Of a stretch of DNA of 64,000 nt, positions 8,786 through 17,322 are shown one piece after another. The notes beneath the pieces are model-generated. The model was not told the DNA's origin. It saw only the letters and a list, made by a program, of their open reading frames with translations, and did no database searches. Numbering within the stretch: position 1 is the first letter of the stretch; every line of letters starts with the position of its first letter. The stretch covers positions 1 through 64,000 of the forward strand of contig JAEDFA010000002.1 in NCBI GenBank assembly GCA_016293005.1, in the 5' to 3' direction. Source of the stretch: Treponema sp. GTDB taxonomy: Bacteria > Spirochaetota > Spirochaetia > Treponematales > Treponemataceae. Made by a program: the position numbers and the translations under genes.

Positions 8786-9479
8786 AAATGCTGTAAATGT
8801 CAGGAATATAAGGCGTAAAATCATCGCTTAATTTTTTGGGAATTTTATAGAAAATTGCATAATTGTATTTTTGCGTGATTTCAACGAGTGCAAAACTGTT
8901 CGGGGAAAATGACCTTGGACTTCCGACGCTTCCTGGATTTACAAGATATACAGAATAGTTTAATTCAGTGGGAATATGTGTGTGCCCGAAAAATGCAATT
9001 TGTGCGTTTTTGATTTGTGCTTCTGCCTGAAGATTTGAAGTTCCGAAGTAGACGCCCTGCCTGTTTCCGTGAGTTATAAAAATATTTTTGTTTGCGACTG
9101 AAAAAATTATTTCGCCTGGAATTTTTAAACTTGTGCAGCCTGCGTTTAATTTTTTTCCTGTTTGTACATCGAATGAAACAATGCAGTGGGAACTGTCTCC
9201 GTTTCCACAGACTATGGCGATTACAGGCGGAAGCGCTTCTTTTATTTTTTCGTCGGAAAATGATTCTTCTAAAATTGAAGTTAAATCATAAGAGCCGTCG
9301 CCTAAGAAAACAAGACAATCGGCATTTTTCCCTTTTTGAAGTATTGCTTCTCTTAAAAGCGGTGTCTTTCCGTGTGAATCTGAAAAAAGAAGTATTTTTG
9401 CGCTTTCTTTTTGAGAGAGTATTTCTATTGATTTTTTGTCGCCTATTAAGCCGTTTTCAAATTGGATGAGTCTGTTCAT
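8784..9479 (-). CDS. YfcE/MJ0936-type metallophosphoesterase
   Basis: The protein has 231 residues. It shows the ordered calcineurin-like motifs: FSDSHG (about 32-37), GDGSYD (about 60-65), GNGD (about 93-96), THGNR (about 135-139), and GHTH (about 165-168), followed by VNPGSVGSPR, which is typical of the YfcE family. The usual GNCD is GNGD here. Such enzymes hydrolyse phosphodiesters with bound manganese; the natural substrate is unknown. The start is one base after the stop of the upstream lipoprotein gene, so they form an operon. Confidence 0.88.
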   Translation of the reverse strand: MNRLIQFENGLIGDKKSIEILSQKESAKILLFSDSHGKTPLLREAILQKGKNADCLVFLGDGSYDLTSILEESFSDEKIKEALPPVIAIVCGNGDSSHCIVSFDVQTGKKLNAGCTSLKIPGEIIFSVANKNIFITHGNRQGVYFGTSNLQAEAQIKNAQIAFFGHTHIPTELNYSVYLVNPGSVGSPRSFSPNSFALVEITQKYNYAIFYKIPKKLSDDFTPYIPDIYSI

Positions 9480-9480
9480 T

Positions 9481-10248
9481 TTAATCGATGTAAAAGTGAT
9501 TTATTGAATACAATCCCGTTTCCGCGTCTATGTATCTTGAAACTTTGTGATTTTTTGAGATGTTTTCTGCATATTTTAAAAGATTTTTATCTTTTTCAGG
9601 AGGCGTTTGTATGTTTATGCAGAATTTGACGGCATTTTCTATGAAGTTTTGAATGTCTGGAATAATTGTAAGTTCTTCTTCGGTGTTTTCGATAGTTCCG
9701 TTTAATTCTATCTTGATATCTTTATCGATTACGATTGTAGAAATGTATTCAGTGCTTAAAGTTTCGTCCTGAGAAAACGCTGAAATTACTGGAAAGGGGA
9801 GAGGTTTTCCAAAAGTGTCGGAAAATCGTGTGAGCGCTTGCGATGTTCCTTCCGGGGAGCCAAGAATAACAACTCCGTTAAGATCTGTGCCGGAAAGTTT
9901 TTTTATCAAAAGAGAAATGTTTGTTTTTGAACCGTTTTTAAAATCTTCCGGGTAGACGAGAGGAATTATTTTTCCAGAATTTTCTGCAAGTCCGAATTTT
10001 ATGCTTAAATTTGAAAGTGTTTCTTGTACAAAGTCCGGGGAATTAAAACCGTAGCCGAAAAGAACGACTGTTTTTTTATTATTGCAGTGCCAGGTTTGCG
10101 TCTGGATGCTTGAAATGTTTTCTGTTGAATTTGAAAGTTTTACTTCGCCTTGAGAAATTATGATTCTGTCTTTTTTTTGAACGCATGAAGTAAAAATAAT
10201 TGATGTAAATGCAATAATCGATGTAAAAATCAGTGTATTTTTTTTCAT
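9481..10248 (-). CDS. Hypothetical lipoprotein
   Basis: This 255-residue protein starts with a lipoprotein signal peptide and lipobox FTSC (Cys at about residue 22), so it is lipid-anchored outside the cytoplasm. The body has alternating strands and helices, for example VVLFGYGFNSPDF and LNGVVILGSPEGTSQAL, reminiscent of a periplasmic-binding-protein fold. No family can be named with confidence. Together with the phosphoesterase gene one base downstream it makes a two-gene unit. Confidence 0.6.
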   Translation of the reverse strand: MKKNTLIFTSIIAFTSIIFTSCVQKKDRIIISQGEVKLSNSTENISSIQTQTWHCNNKKTVVLFGYGFNSPDFVQETLSNLSIKFGLAENSGKIIPLVYPEDFKNGSKTNISLLIKKLSGTDLNGVVILGSPEGTSQALTRFSDTFGKPLPFPVISAFSQDETLSTEYISTIVIDKDIKIELNGTIENTEEELTIIPDIQNFIENAVKFCINIQTPPEKDKNLLKYAENISKNHKVSRYIDAETGLYSINHFYID

Positions 10249-10306
10249 ATTGAAAAGATAGCATTTATTTTATTTCGTGAAAAGATATTTTTTTTTGAAG
10301 TTTCGT

Positions 10307-10789
10307 TTACAGTTTTAAATCTACAACTTGTGCCTCACAGACTTTTATAAGGTCATCTGTTTTTATTTCAAGTTGAAGACCTCGGATTCCTGCTGAAATG
10401 TGAACTTTTTCAACATTTTTTATGGAAGAATCAAAAAATGTGCGGAACTTTTTTTTCATTCCGATTGGTGAGCAGCCACCGCGGATGTATCCTGTGATTG
10501 AAAGAAGCTCTTCTGGTTTTACGGGAGAAATTTCTTTTGAGCCTGTACATTGCCTTGCTTTTTTTAAGTTGATTTCTGAAAGCGCATTTTGCAGGAAAAC
10601 GCATATTTCTTTTGAATCAGTTCTCATTACGATTGTTTTAAAGACATTTTCAGGCGGAATTGAAAGTTTTTCTGCTGTTTTATTTGCAGCGCCTTTTTTC
10701 AGGTAGTGGTCAGTGTTGTCTTCGTATTCTTTTGCTTCAAATGGAATTTTTAAGTTTTCAAGAATTCTTATTGCATTCGTTTTTTTCAT
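10307..10789 (-). CDS. ybaK: Cys-tRNA(Pro)/Cys-tRNA deacylase YbaK
   Basis: YbaK hydrolyses mischarged Cys-tRNA(Pro), proofreading in trans. The protein has the family length of 160 residues. It contains VFKTIVMR (about 49-56), the nucleotide-contacting region with ISPVKPEELLSITGYIRGGCSPIG (about 87-110), and the C-terminal SAGIRGLQLEI strand. The RGGCSPIG segment is the YbaK signature. It is divergently arranged with hflX across a 149-base gap. Confidence 0.9.
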   Translation of the reverse strand: MKKTNAIRILENLKIPFEAKEYEDNTDHYLKKGAANKTAEKLSIPPENVFKTIVMRTDSKEICVFLQNALSEINLKKARQCTGSKEISPVKPEELLSITGYIRGGCSPIGMKKKFRTFFDSSIKNVEKVHISAGIRGLQLEIKTDDLIKVCEAQVVDLKL

Positions 10790-10938
10790 TAAAATGTCTC
10801 CATTGATGTTTTATAATACATAAAAAAATCTTTTCAATAAAGGGATAATTTTATTTATTCTTTTAAATTGATTTTAATAAGTATAATATGATAGAATCAG
10901 AAAATCTTCTGAAAATGTTTTTATTTGTGCTCTAATTT

Positions 10939-12192
10939 ATGGTAGAAATTTTAAAAGAAAATACAAAAAAAGTCCGCTGTCTTCTGGTCGGTGAACCTTT
11001 AAATGACCTTGCTGAATTAAAATCGCTTGTTTCAACTCTTCAAATGGAAACTGTTTTTGCCTTGACTTTGACTCGTCTTGAAGTTCAGCCTGTTTACGGA
11101 ATGGGTAAGGGGAAAGCAGAAGAAATTTGCGCTCTTGCAAAAGAAAAAGATGCTGAATGTATTGTTTTTGATTTTGACCTTGACCCCGGAAAACAGAAAA
11201 ACTGGGAAAAACTTTGTAAAATTCCGTGTTTTGACAGGCAGGAAGTTATTATAAGAATTTTTGCGCAGCGGGCAAGAACAAAAGAAGCTGTTTTACAGGT
11301 TGAACTTGCGCGTCTTACTTATTCACTTCCTCGTCTTTCACATTCTTACGGCGATATGGCTCGGCAGAGAGGTGGAAGTTACGGTTCAAAAGGAAGTGGA
11401 GAGACTCAACTTGAACTTGATCAGCGCTCTGTGCGTGAAAAAATTTTTCAGCTTAAAAGAGAGATTTTGGAAGTTGAAAAAACGCGCCTTACGCAAGAGA
11501 AAAAACGGCGAACAATTCCTGTTCCTGAATGTGCTTTAGTCGGTTATACAAATGCTGGAAAATCAAGTCTTTTAAATGCGCTTACAGGTTCTGATTCTTT
11601 TGTTGAAGACAAACTTTTTGCAACTTTAGATCCGCTTACGCGAAAATTAAAGTTAAAAGACGGAAGTTCCATTCTTTTAACTGACACGGTAGGTTTTATA
11701 AGCCGGCTTCCGCACACTTTGATTGATGCATTTAAAAGCACTCTGTCGCAGGCTGAAAAAGCAGATCTTTTAATTCTTGTTCTGGATTCTTCTGATAAAA
11801 ATATTTTTTTTGAATATGAAACAGTTCTTTCAGTTTTAAAAGAAATTGGCGCAGATGAAAAAGAAAAACTCATTGTTTTAAATAAAATTGATTTGGTAGA
11901 TGATGAGCTTTTTGTTTCAGAATTAAAACTGAAATTTCCTGATTCTGTCTGCGTGAGTGCAAAAACAAGGGCGGGGTTTGAAAAATTAAGCGAGAAAATC
12001 AGTGAAAAACTTCTTGGCGATATAAAATTGTTTTTTATTCCGCTTGAAAATCATGATGTTTTGAAAATTTTCCGTTCAAAAGGCGTAATTTTAAAAGAGT
12101 TATGGCTTGATGATGGAATTTTGATTTCTGCCCGCTCTAAGGAAGAGTCAATTCAAAAATTCAGGGTAAAAAATGCTCAAAAATTTATTTAA
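10939..12192 (+). CDS. hflX: Ribosome-associated GTPase HflX
   Basis: HflX is a GTPase that splits stalled ribosomes, particularly during stress. The 417-residue protein has the N-terminal HflX domain with VQPVYGMGKGKAEEI (about 54-68), a coiled linker after GSGETQLELD (about 153-162), and the G domain. G motifs visible are GYTNAGKSSLLNAL (about 201-214), DTVGFI (about 250-255) and NKID (about 315-318). An isolated TATAAT at 10882-10887 is a candidate -10 with only a poor -35. No Shine-Dalgarno sequence precedes the ATG. It diverges from ybaK. Confidence 0.93.
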   Translation: MVEILKENTKKVRCLLVGEPLNDLAELKSLVSTLQMETVFALTLTRLEVQPVYGMGKGKAEEICALAKEKDAECIVFDFDLDPGKQKNWEKLCKIPCFDRQEVIIRIFAQRARTKEAVLQVELARLTYSLPRLSHSYGDMARQRGGSYGSKGSGETQLELDQRSVREKIFQLKREILEVEKTRLTQEKKRRTIPVPECALVGYTNAGKSSLLNALTGSDSFVEDKLFATLDPLTRKLKLKDGSSILLTDTVGFISRLPHTLIDAFKSTLSQAEKADLLILVLDSSDKNIFFEYETVLSVLKEIGADEKEKLIVLNKIDLVDDELFVSELKLKFPDSVCVSAKTRAGFEKLSEKISEKLLGDIKLFFIPLENHDVLKIFRSKGVILKELWLDDGILISARSKEESIQKFRVKNAQKFI

Positions 12193-12226
12193 ATTTAAAG
12201 CGGTTTTTTATGTCATTTTTTTATGG

Positions 12227-12255
12227 TTGCAAAGTTTTCTTTTTTCTATTAGAAT
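12227..12255 (+). promoter_or_regulatory. Probable promoter of secG
   Basis: TTGCAA at 12227-12232 and TAGAAT at 12250-12255 have a 17-base spacer. Transcription would start near 12262, leaving a leader of about 95 bases. Confidence 0.5.
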
Positions 12256-12316
12256 TAGTAAATCAATTTAATAAAACATACTGAATTTTATTTTTATAAC
12301 AGTGTGAACAATATAG

Positions 12317-12343
12317 AAAGCCTTTTAATTTTTTTGGCTTTTT
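12317..12343 (+). promoter_or_regulatory. Terminator-like hairpin in the secG leader
   Basis: AAAGCC at 12317-12322 pairs with GGCTTT at 12336-12341 across a 13-base AT-rich loop and continues into TT. It lies immediately before the GGGAG ribosome-binding site at 12346, so it could act as a weak attenuator or affect ribosome access. Confidence 0.4.
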
Positions 12344-12355
12344 ATGGGAGTTATT

Positions 12356-12700
12356 ATGGTTAATGTTCTTCTTACAGTTGTTTTTGTAATCGTTTGTGTT
12401 CTTTTGATTCTTCTTGTTCTTGTTCAGGATGACGGTCAGAACGGCATGGGCGGCATTTTTGGTGGACGCGGAACTCAGGCATTCGGTTCACATTCTGCTT
12501 CCATTCTTACAAAAACAACACGCGTTCTGGTAATTTTGTTTTTCGTTCTTGCTTTAGTTCTTGCTTTTCTCTCAAAAGGTGAAAAAGTAAAAACCGCAGA
12601 TGAAATTGCAGAAAGCGTTCAGCCAATCGAACAGCAGTCAGAAATTAAAACAGACGCTGCGCCAGCAGTTGAAGAATTATCTCAAGAAAGCAACCAGTAA
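12356..12700 (+). CDS. secG: Protein-export membrane protein SecG
   Basis: SecG is the small third subunit of the SecYEG translocon. From the ATG at 12356 the protein has 114 residues. It has a first membrane helix (about 2-22), the conserved cytoplasmic loop with GMGGIFGGRGTQAFGSHSA, a second helix (about 60-80), and a Glu-rich tail. The start at 12356 is preferred over the in-frame ATG at 12344 because GGGAG lies 6-10 bases ahead of it. The stop shares one base with the next start (TAATG), so secG and the EIIA gene are translationally coupled. Confidence 0.9.
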   Translation: MVNVLLTVVFVIVCVLLILLVLVQDDGQNGMGGIFGGRGTQAFGSHSASILTKTTRVLVILFFVLALVLAFLSKGEKVKTADEIAESVQPIEQQSEIKTDAAPAVEELSQESNQ

Positions 12701-13167
12701 TGTTAAGCGATTTACTTAAAAAAGAAAACATTCTTTTAAATCTTGAAAGCACCGAAAAAGAAGAACTTTTTGCTGAAATGGTCGAAGCAATAATTCATAT
12801 AGATTCTTCTTTAAATCGTGATGTTGTTTTAAGAGCTCTTTTCAGTCGCGAAGAACTCATGAGTACCTGCGTTAAAAAAGGAATTGCGATTCCGCATGCA
12901 AGTATTTCCGGTATAGAAAAAACTTATTGTATTCTGGGTTTGAGCAAAACTGGAATCGATTATACAGATGAAGGTGATTCTTCAGGCTGTGAACCGGTTC
13001 ATGTTGTTGTAATGTTTATTTTTGATTCAAACAATTCAAATGAACATTTAAAAAACCTCGCCTGCTGTGCGCACGACTTTCAGTCAGAAGAATTTTATAC
13101 AAATCTTTTAAAGGCTGAAAGTCAGGAAGAAGTTCTAAATATCGTAAGAGAGTTTGAAAGTCAGTAA
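12700..13167 (+). CDS. PTS EIIA-like (PtsN/fructose-type) domain protein
   Basis: The 155-residue protein is a single EIIA domain of the fructose/nitrogen-regulatory class. The phosphorylatable histidine lies in GIAIPHA at about residue 66. Typical helices precede it, with REELMSTCVKKG just before. No sugar permease component is nearby, which favours a regulatory PtsN-like role over sugar uptake. It overlaps the secG stop by one base and is followed after 32 bases by the V-ATPase genes, so it may belong to the same transcript. Confidence 0.82.
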   Translation: MLSDLLKKENILLNLESTEKEELFAEMVEAIIHIDSSLNRDVVLRALFSREELMSTCVKKGIAIPHASISGIEKTYCILGLSKTGIDYTDEGDSSGCEPVHVVVMFIFDSNNSNEHLKNLACCAHDFQSEEFYTNLLKAESQEEVLNIVREFESQ

Positions 13168-13199
13168 AAATTTCCCTTATTGCGGATTCGGGAGGAACT

Positions 13200-13508
13200 A
13201 TGTCTCAGTCAGAAGTAAATGTTATTACGCATTTAATAGAAGTTGAACAGAGGGCTAACGGGCTTGTAAAAAACGCTCAAAATTCATCTAACGAAAAACT
13301 CTGCAAAGTTCGTCATGAAGCGGAAGTTCAGTTTAATTTAGAATACGAAAAACTCATTCAGTCACTTGAAGCAAATTATACTCAGAAAATCAATTTAATT
13401 GCTGAAAATCACAGGCAAAAAATGGACGAGTACATTCAGTCTGTAAAAAATACTGTTCAGAATAAAAATAATTTTAGAAAAGTCCTTCAGGAAATTCTTC
13501 AAAAGTAG
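13200..13508 (+). CDS. V-type ATPase peripheral-stalk subunit (G/H-like)
   Basis: This is a 102-residue protein rich in Glu, Lys, Gln and Asn, predicted as one long coiled coil over about residues 5-95. Its position as first gene of the V-ATPase operon and its coiled-coil nature match the small peripheral-stalk subunit (bacterial NtpF; subunit G or H in other systems). That subunit pairs with subunit E to hold A3B3 stationary against the rotor. Sequence alone is weakly conserved, so context carries much of the call. CGGGAGGA provides a clear ribosome-binding site. Confidence 0.75.
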   Translation: MSQSEVNVITHLIEVEQRANGLVKNAQNSSNEKLCKVRHEAEVQFNLEYEKLIQSLEANYTQKINLIAENHRQKMDEYIQSVKNTVQNKNNFRKVLQEILQK

Positions 13509-13514
13509 GCATTT

Positions 13515-14531
13515 ATGGACAAGTCTTGTGCTTCTTCTTATGTATATGCAAAAGCGTGCGGAATGCTTGCAAAGTCCTTCCTTGGTAAAAATGCGCTGAT
13601 TCTTTTAAATGCAAAAAATCTTGCAGAAATTTGGGAAAATGTTTTTCACACGCCTGTTCCTCAAGTTCCAGAGGCAATGCTCGCAACTCGCCTTGAAAAA
13701 GAAGCGTCTCAAATGTGTGTGAATCAGTATATTTCGCTTATAGAGTGTTATGATAAACCGCCGGAATTCCTTGTAACTTTATTGCAGCGTTTTGATGTTG
13801 AAAATCTTAGTGCAATTGTTTCTGCATTGTGTATCGGTGAGCAAAATCATCCGCATCCTGTGCGTCTTGGAAAATACGATCTTTTGGATTATACAAAATG
13901 GCCGGATATAAAAGCGATAACTGCAAATTCTCGTTTTTCATGGATTAATCAGGTTCCTGAATTAAAAAAAATGCAGCGGGTAAATCATACGCTTGATATT
14001 CAGGAACTTCATTATTTCTGGCATTCGCTTGAAAAATCTTCTTATAAAACAAGAAAAGAACTGATTGCGTTTTTTACTGAATATTATTCTTTAAAAAATA
14101 TCGTTTGGGCTTTGCGCCTTAAAGTTTTTTATAAAATGAGTGAAGACGAAATCAGAAAAAATCTTCTGTATGTTACAGATTCTGTGAGTGCAAAAGATCC
14201 AATCTGCAAAAAAGTTTTAAAAATTCTTGATAAACCAATTGATTCTTACGAAGAATGGAAAGATACCGGGCTTAATGAACTTTTAAATCCGCACGAAGAC
14301 GGTTCTGTCTGGAAAATTGACCCGTTGTGGATTGAGCATCAGATTCGCGTAAGGCAGACAAAACAGACATTTTCTATGTTTCATAAATTTCCAATGACAG
14401 AAATTCCGCTTGTGATGTTCTTCTTTTTGAAACTTCAGGAAGTAAATGTTATAAGGGCGAGTGTTGAGCGTATTCGCCTTGGAGCAGATTTAAAAGATTC
14501 CCTGTACGCTGCAGGAATTCAAATACAATAG
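13515..14531 (+). CDS. ntpC: V-type ATPase subunit C (AC39/d family)
   Basis: The 338-residue protein is the socket that links the central rotor shaft to the membrane c-ring. N-terminal YVYAKACGMLAKSFLG, the internal YDLLDYTKWPDIK stretch, the repeated three-fold helical architecture and the C-terminal IRASVERIRLG segment fit the AC39 family. It starts six bases after the preceding stop. It lies second in the operon here, whereas in the Enterococcus ntp operon the C gene follows E; the permuted order is a lineage feature rather than a sign of damage. Confidence 0.88.
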   Translation: MDKSCASSYVYAKACGMLAKSFLGKNALILLNAKNLAEIWENVFHTPVPQVPEAMLATRLEKEASQMCVNQYISLIECYDKPPEFLVTLLQRFDVENLSAIVSALCIGEQNHPHPVRLGKYDLLDYTKWPDIKAITANSRFSWINQVPELKKMQRVNHTLDIQELHYFWHSLEKSSYKTRKELIAFFTEYYSLKNIVWALRLKVFYKMSEDEIRKNLLYVTDSVSAKDPICKKVLKILDKPIDSYEEWKDTGLNELLNPHEDGSVWKIDPLWIEHQIRVRQTKQTFSMFHKFPMTEIPLVMFFFLKLQEVNVIRASVERIRLGADLKDSLYAAGIQIQ

Positions 14532-14540
14532 GGTGGAAAA

Positions 14541-16523
14541 ATGGCTAGAACTACAGAAATGCGTTTAATCGAACTGATGACTTTAAGTCAGGATATTTCT
14601 TCTGTAATCGAATATCTTGGTAAAAATGGGAATTTTCAGATTAAATGCAAAAATTCTACAGAAACAAAAAGTACTTCATCTGAGACTGACATTGATTCTG
14701 AACTTTACGATCAGATGCAGAATGTCCGAACGTTTTTAAATATTCCTGATTTACCTGAGCAGAATCTTACTTGTTCTTCACCTTCAGAAAGCGACCGCGA
14801 TGAAGCATATAAAATTTTAAATAGCATAAACGATTTAAAAGAACGATATAAGGCGCAGACGGAAGAATATCATAAAGTTTCAGAGGCATATAAAGAAGCG
14901 AGAGCGTTTTCAAATCTTCAAGTTTCATTTAGCGAACTTGATAGTCTTTCATTTCTTTCGCTTCAAATTGGAAAAATCGAGCCGTCAAAAGTCAACGAGT
15001 TACGCGATGCGATTGGAGAACACGCTGTAATCATTTCTTTAGGAGATGACGGTTCTAGAATTCTTGCTGCAAGTTCTAAAAAAAGTCGTTTTGCGCTTTC
15101 TACGGAACTTAAAAAATTCGGTTTTGTTTCAATGGAAATTCCCAAAGATTTTAAAGGAATTCCTGACGATGCGCTTGAAGGCTTAAAGAATCAGAGCGAA
15201 GAATCTGAAAAACGCCTTAAAGCTCTTGAAGAAGAAAAAGAAAATTTTGCAGTTACGCACAAAGATACTCTTTTAAATCTTATAAAAGTTTTCTGTGTCG
15301 GAATGCAGATTCAGAATATAAAACGAAATCTTGAGTCAACTTCAATGGTTTACAGGATTTCAGGCTGGATTCCAAAAGATTTGTCAGGCGATTTTATGAA
15401 AGGTCTTGATGAACTTACAGAAGGCAGAATTGCAATCCGTGAATACAAACCGGAAGAAATTCTTTCTGTCGTTCAGGGAAAAGAGCAGGTTCCCGTAAAA
15501 TTAAAGCACGGAAAATTTGTCAGCGCATTTGAAAGAATGATTTTCAGTTACGGTTCTCCAGTTTATGGAACTATTGACCCGACTCCGTTTGTTGCGCTTT
15601 TCTTTACGCTTTTATTCGGAATGATGTTTGGTGATTTAGGTCAGGGGCTTGTTTTTCTTCTTGCAGGAATTTTGATGGCATTTAATGTAATTAAAGTTGC
15701 AGGCTGGAATAAATTTGCGCCTATTTTTATTGCAATCGGAGTTACAAGTTCTGTGATGGGACTTATTACAGGTGAATTTTTTACAAACGAAACTGTTTTA
15801 AGACCTTTTGCACTTTGGGTTACGGGACTTTTTGGAAATCCTCATGCACCGATTTTAAAACTCATGCCGCAGTCAGATCCGTCTTCTGTAAAAATAATGT
15901 TTTTAGTTTTTGGAATCGCAGTTGCTGTCGGTTTTCTGATTAATACTGTAGGACTTGTAATCAATATCGTTAATAAATTCATGTTAAAAAAATGGGGCGA
16001 GGCTCTTTTTGGAAAATCAGGGCTTGCAGGCGCACTTTTTTTCTGGTATGTAGTCGTATTTGCTGTGCGAATTGCATTTTTCTCTCATGTTCCGGCTGTG
16101 TATGACTGGATTGTAATCGGAATAACGCTCTTTTTTGCATCTTTTTCTCATCCTTTTGAACGGCTTTTAAAAGGTGAAAAACCTGTAGAAAACGGGCTCG
16201 GTTCTCTGCTTATTACAGGAATCGTTGAATTAATCGAAGTAATATCAAATTACCTTTCTAATACTGTAAGTTTCCTCAGAGTTGGTGCATTTGCAATTGC
16301 CCATGCAGTTTTAGGTTTTATCATCAATTTTATGACAGAAATCGCAGTCGCTCCTTTGGGTGTTTTAGTTCTTATTATCGGGAATGTGATTGTCATCGTA
16401 CTTGAAGGAATGATTGTTGCAATTCAGGTTGTGCGCCTTCAGTATTATGAATTTTTTGGAAAATTCTTTAATGAAACTGGTTCAGAATTTTCTCCGCTGG
16501 TTTTTCATTATGGAAATAAATAA
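14541..16523 (+). CDS. ntpI: V-type ATPase subunit I (a subunit)
   Basis: Subunit I is the membrane stator that carries the ion half-channels. The 660-residue length matches bacterial homologues. Residues 1-330 are soluble and coiled-coil rich. The remainder has about seven to eight membrane segments, starting near YGTIDPTPFVALFFTLLFGMMFGDLGQG. The conserved arginine-bearing helix is visible in NYLSNTVSFLRVGAFAIAHAVL (about 570-592), where the Arg would face the c-ring carboxylate. GGGTGG lies ahead of the ATG, nine bases after ntpC. A 103-base gap with a hairpin separates it from ntpK. Confidence 0.95.
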   Translation: MARTTEMRLIELMTLSQDISSVIEYLGKNGNFQIKCKNSTETKSTSSETDIDSELYDQMQNVRTFLNIPDLPEQNLTCSSPSESDRDEAYKILNSINDLKERYKAQTEEYHKVSEAYKEARAFSNLQVSFSELDSLSFLSLQIGKIEPSKVNELRDAIGEHAVIISLGDDGSRILAASSKKSRFALSTELKKFGFVSMEIPKDFKGIPDDALEGLKNQSEESEKRLKALEEEKENFAVTHKDTLLNLIKVFCVGMQIQNIKRNLESTSMVYRISGWIPKDLSGDFMKGLDELTEGRIAIREYKPEEILSVVQGKEQVPVKLKHGKFVSAFERMIFSYGSPVYGTIDPTPFVALFFTLLFGMMFGDLGQGLVFLLAGILMAFNVIKVAGWNKFAPIFIAIGVTSSVMGLITGEFFTNETVLRPFALWVTGLFGNPHAPILKLMPQSDPSSVKIMFLVFGIAVAVGFLINTVGLVINIVNKFMLKKWGEALFGKSGLAGALFFWYVVVFAVRIAFFSHVPAVYDWIVIGITLFFASFSHPFERLLKGEKPVENGLGSLLITGIVELIEVISNYLSNTVSFLRVGAFAIAHAVLGFIINFMTEIAVAPLGVLVLIIGNVIVIVLEGMIVAIQVVRLQYYEFFGKFFNETGSEFSPLVFHYGNK

Positions 16524-16526
16524 AAT

Positions 16527-16549
16527 CCTTAAATTTTTTAAGGTTTTTT
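16527..16549 (+). terminator. Terminator-like hairpin between ntpI and ntpK
   Basis: CCTTAAA (16527-16533) pairs with TTTAAGG (16537-16543) over a short loop and is followed by six T residues. The shape is that of a weak Rho-independent terminator or attenuator inside the ATPase operon. It could also serve as an mRNA processing or stability element that sets the higher dose of the c-ring subunit encoded next. Confidence 0.5.
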
Positions 16550-16626
16550 AAGTCTGATTTAAGGGTTACCTTTAAAATCTTTTGATTTTGGAGAACTCTA
16601 AAAATAAATTTTTTCGAGGTTTTAAA

Positions 16627-16959
16627 ATGAACAAAAAACTACTTTTTGTAATTTCCATTCTTTTTTCAGTTTGTCTTACTGGTCTTGTCGCTCAGGATTC
16701 TTCTTCTAATGAAGAAACCCCGGTTGTTGAAGAAGCAAAATCTTCTGGAAATTCCGCAGTAAAATATATTGCCGCAGCCCTTGCAGTAGGTTTTGCGTGT
16801 ATCGGTGGCGGTCTTGCAGTAGGAAAAATCGGTTCTGCTGCTATGGGTGCTCTTGCTGAAAATCCTGAAGTTTCTGGAAAAGCGTTGCCGTTCGTTGGTC
16901 TTGCAGAAGGTATCTGTCTTTGGGGCTTTCTTGTAGGGCTTTTGATTATCGTAATGTAA
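16627..16959 (+). CDS. ntpK: V-type ATPase subunit K (c-ring proteolipid)
   Basis: This is the rotor-ring subunit that binds the transported ion. From ATG 16627, preceded by CGAGG, it has 110 residues. A signal-peptide-like segment at 1-22 is followed by an acidic linker (about 24-42), a Gly-rich first helix (about 46-75), the loop AENPEVSG (77-84), and a second helix with the ion-binding Glu94 in GLAEGICLWG. This single-hairpin form with a leader resembles the Thermus V/A-ATPase ring subunit rather than the four-helix Enterococcus NtpK. An in-frame upstream TTG at 16582 is not supported by a ribosome-binding site. Confidence 0.93.
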   Translation: MNKKLLFVISILFSVCLTGLVAQDSSSNEETPVVEEAKSSGNSAVKYIAAALAVGFACIGGGLAVGKIGSAAMGALAENPEVSGKALPFVGLAEGICLWGFLVGLLIIVM

Positions 16960-16971
16960 AAAGGCATTGTT

Positions 16972-17304
16972 TTGAAATTTTATATTATTGGAGACCGGGA
17001 ACTCGTTTTAGCGTTTAAACTGACGGGCGTAGAAGGAAAAGTTGCCTATACTCGTGAAGAAGTTCTTGAAGCGTTTAATCGTGTTACCGGGCAGAAGACA
17101 GAAATTTCAACGCCTTGCGAAGAACTTCCCCGCGTTTTAATTTTAACAGAAGCGGCTGCAAGCCTTATCGAAAACGAAGAAATCGAATGGCAGAAAACAG
17201 GTCAGTATCCGCTGATTGTTGAAATTCCGGGGCTTGAAGGTCGGCTTCACAATAAAAAGACTTTAACGGAATCAATTCGTGAAGCAATCGGTGTTCAAAT
17301 TTAA
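16972..17304 (+). CDS. ntpG: V-type ATPase subunit F
   Basis: Subunit F is a small central-shaft protein that, with D, turns inside the A3B3 ring. The 110-residue protein begins KFYIIGDRELVLAFKLTGVEG, the typical opening strand-loop of the family, and ends with a helix able to contact the B subunit. No ATG is present at this point, so translation must start at TTG 16972, shortly after AAAAAGG. It follows ntpK by 12 bases. Confidence 0.9.
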   Translation: MKFYIIGDRELVLAFKLTGVEGKVAYTREEVLEAFNRVTGQKTEISTPCEELPRVLILTEAAASLIENEEIEWQKTGQYPLIVEIPGLEGRLHNKKTLTESIREAIGVQI

Positions 17305-17322
17305 GGGAATCTCTAAAAAATT

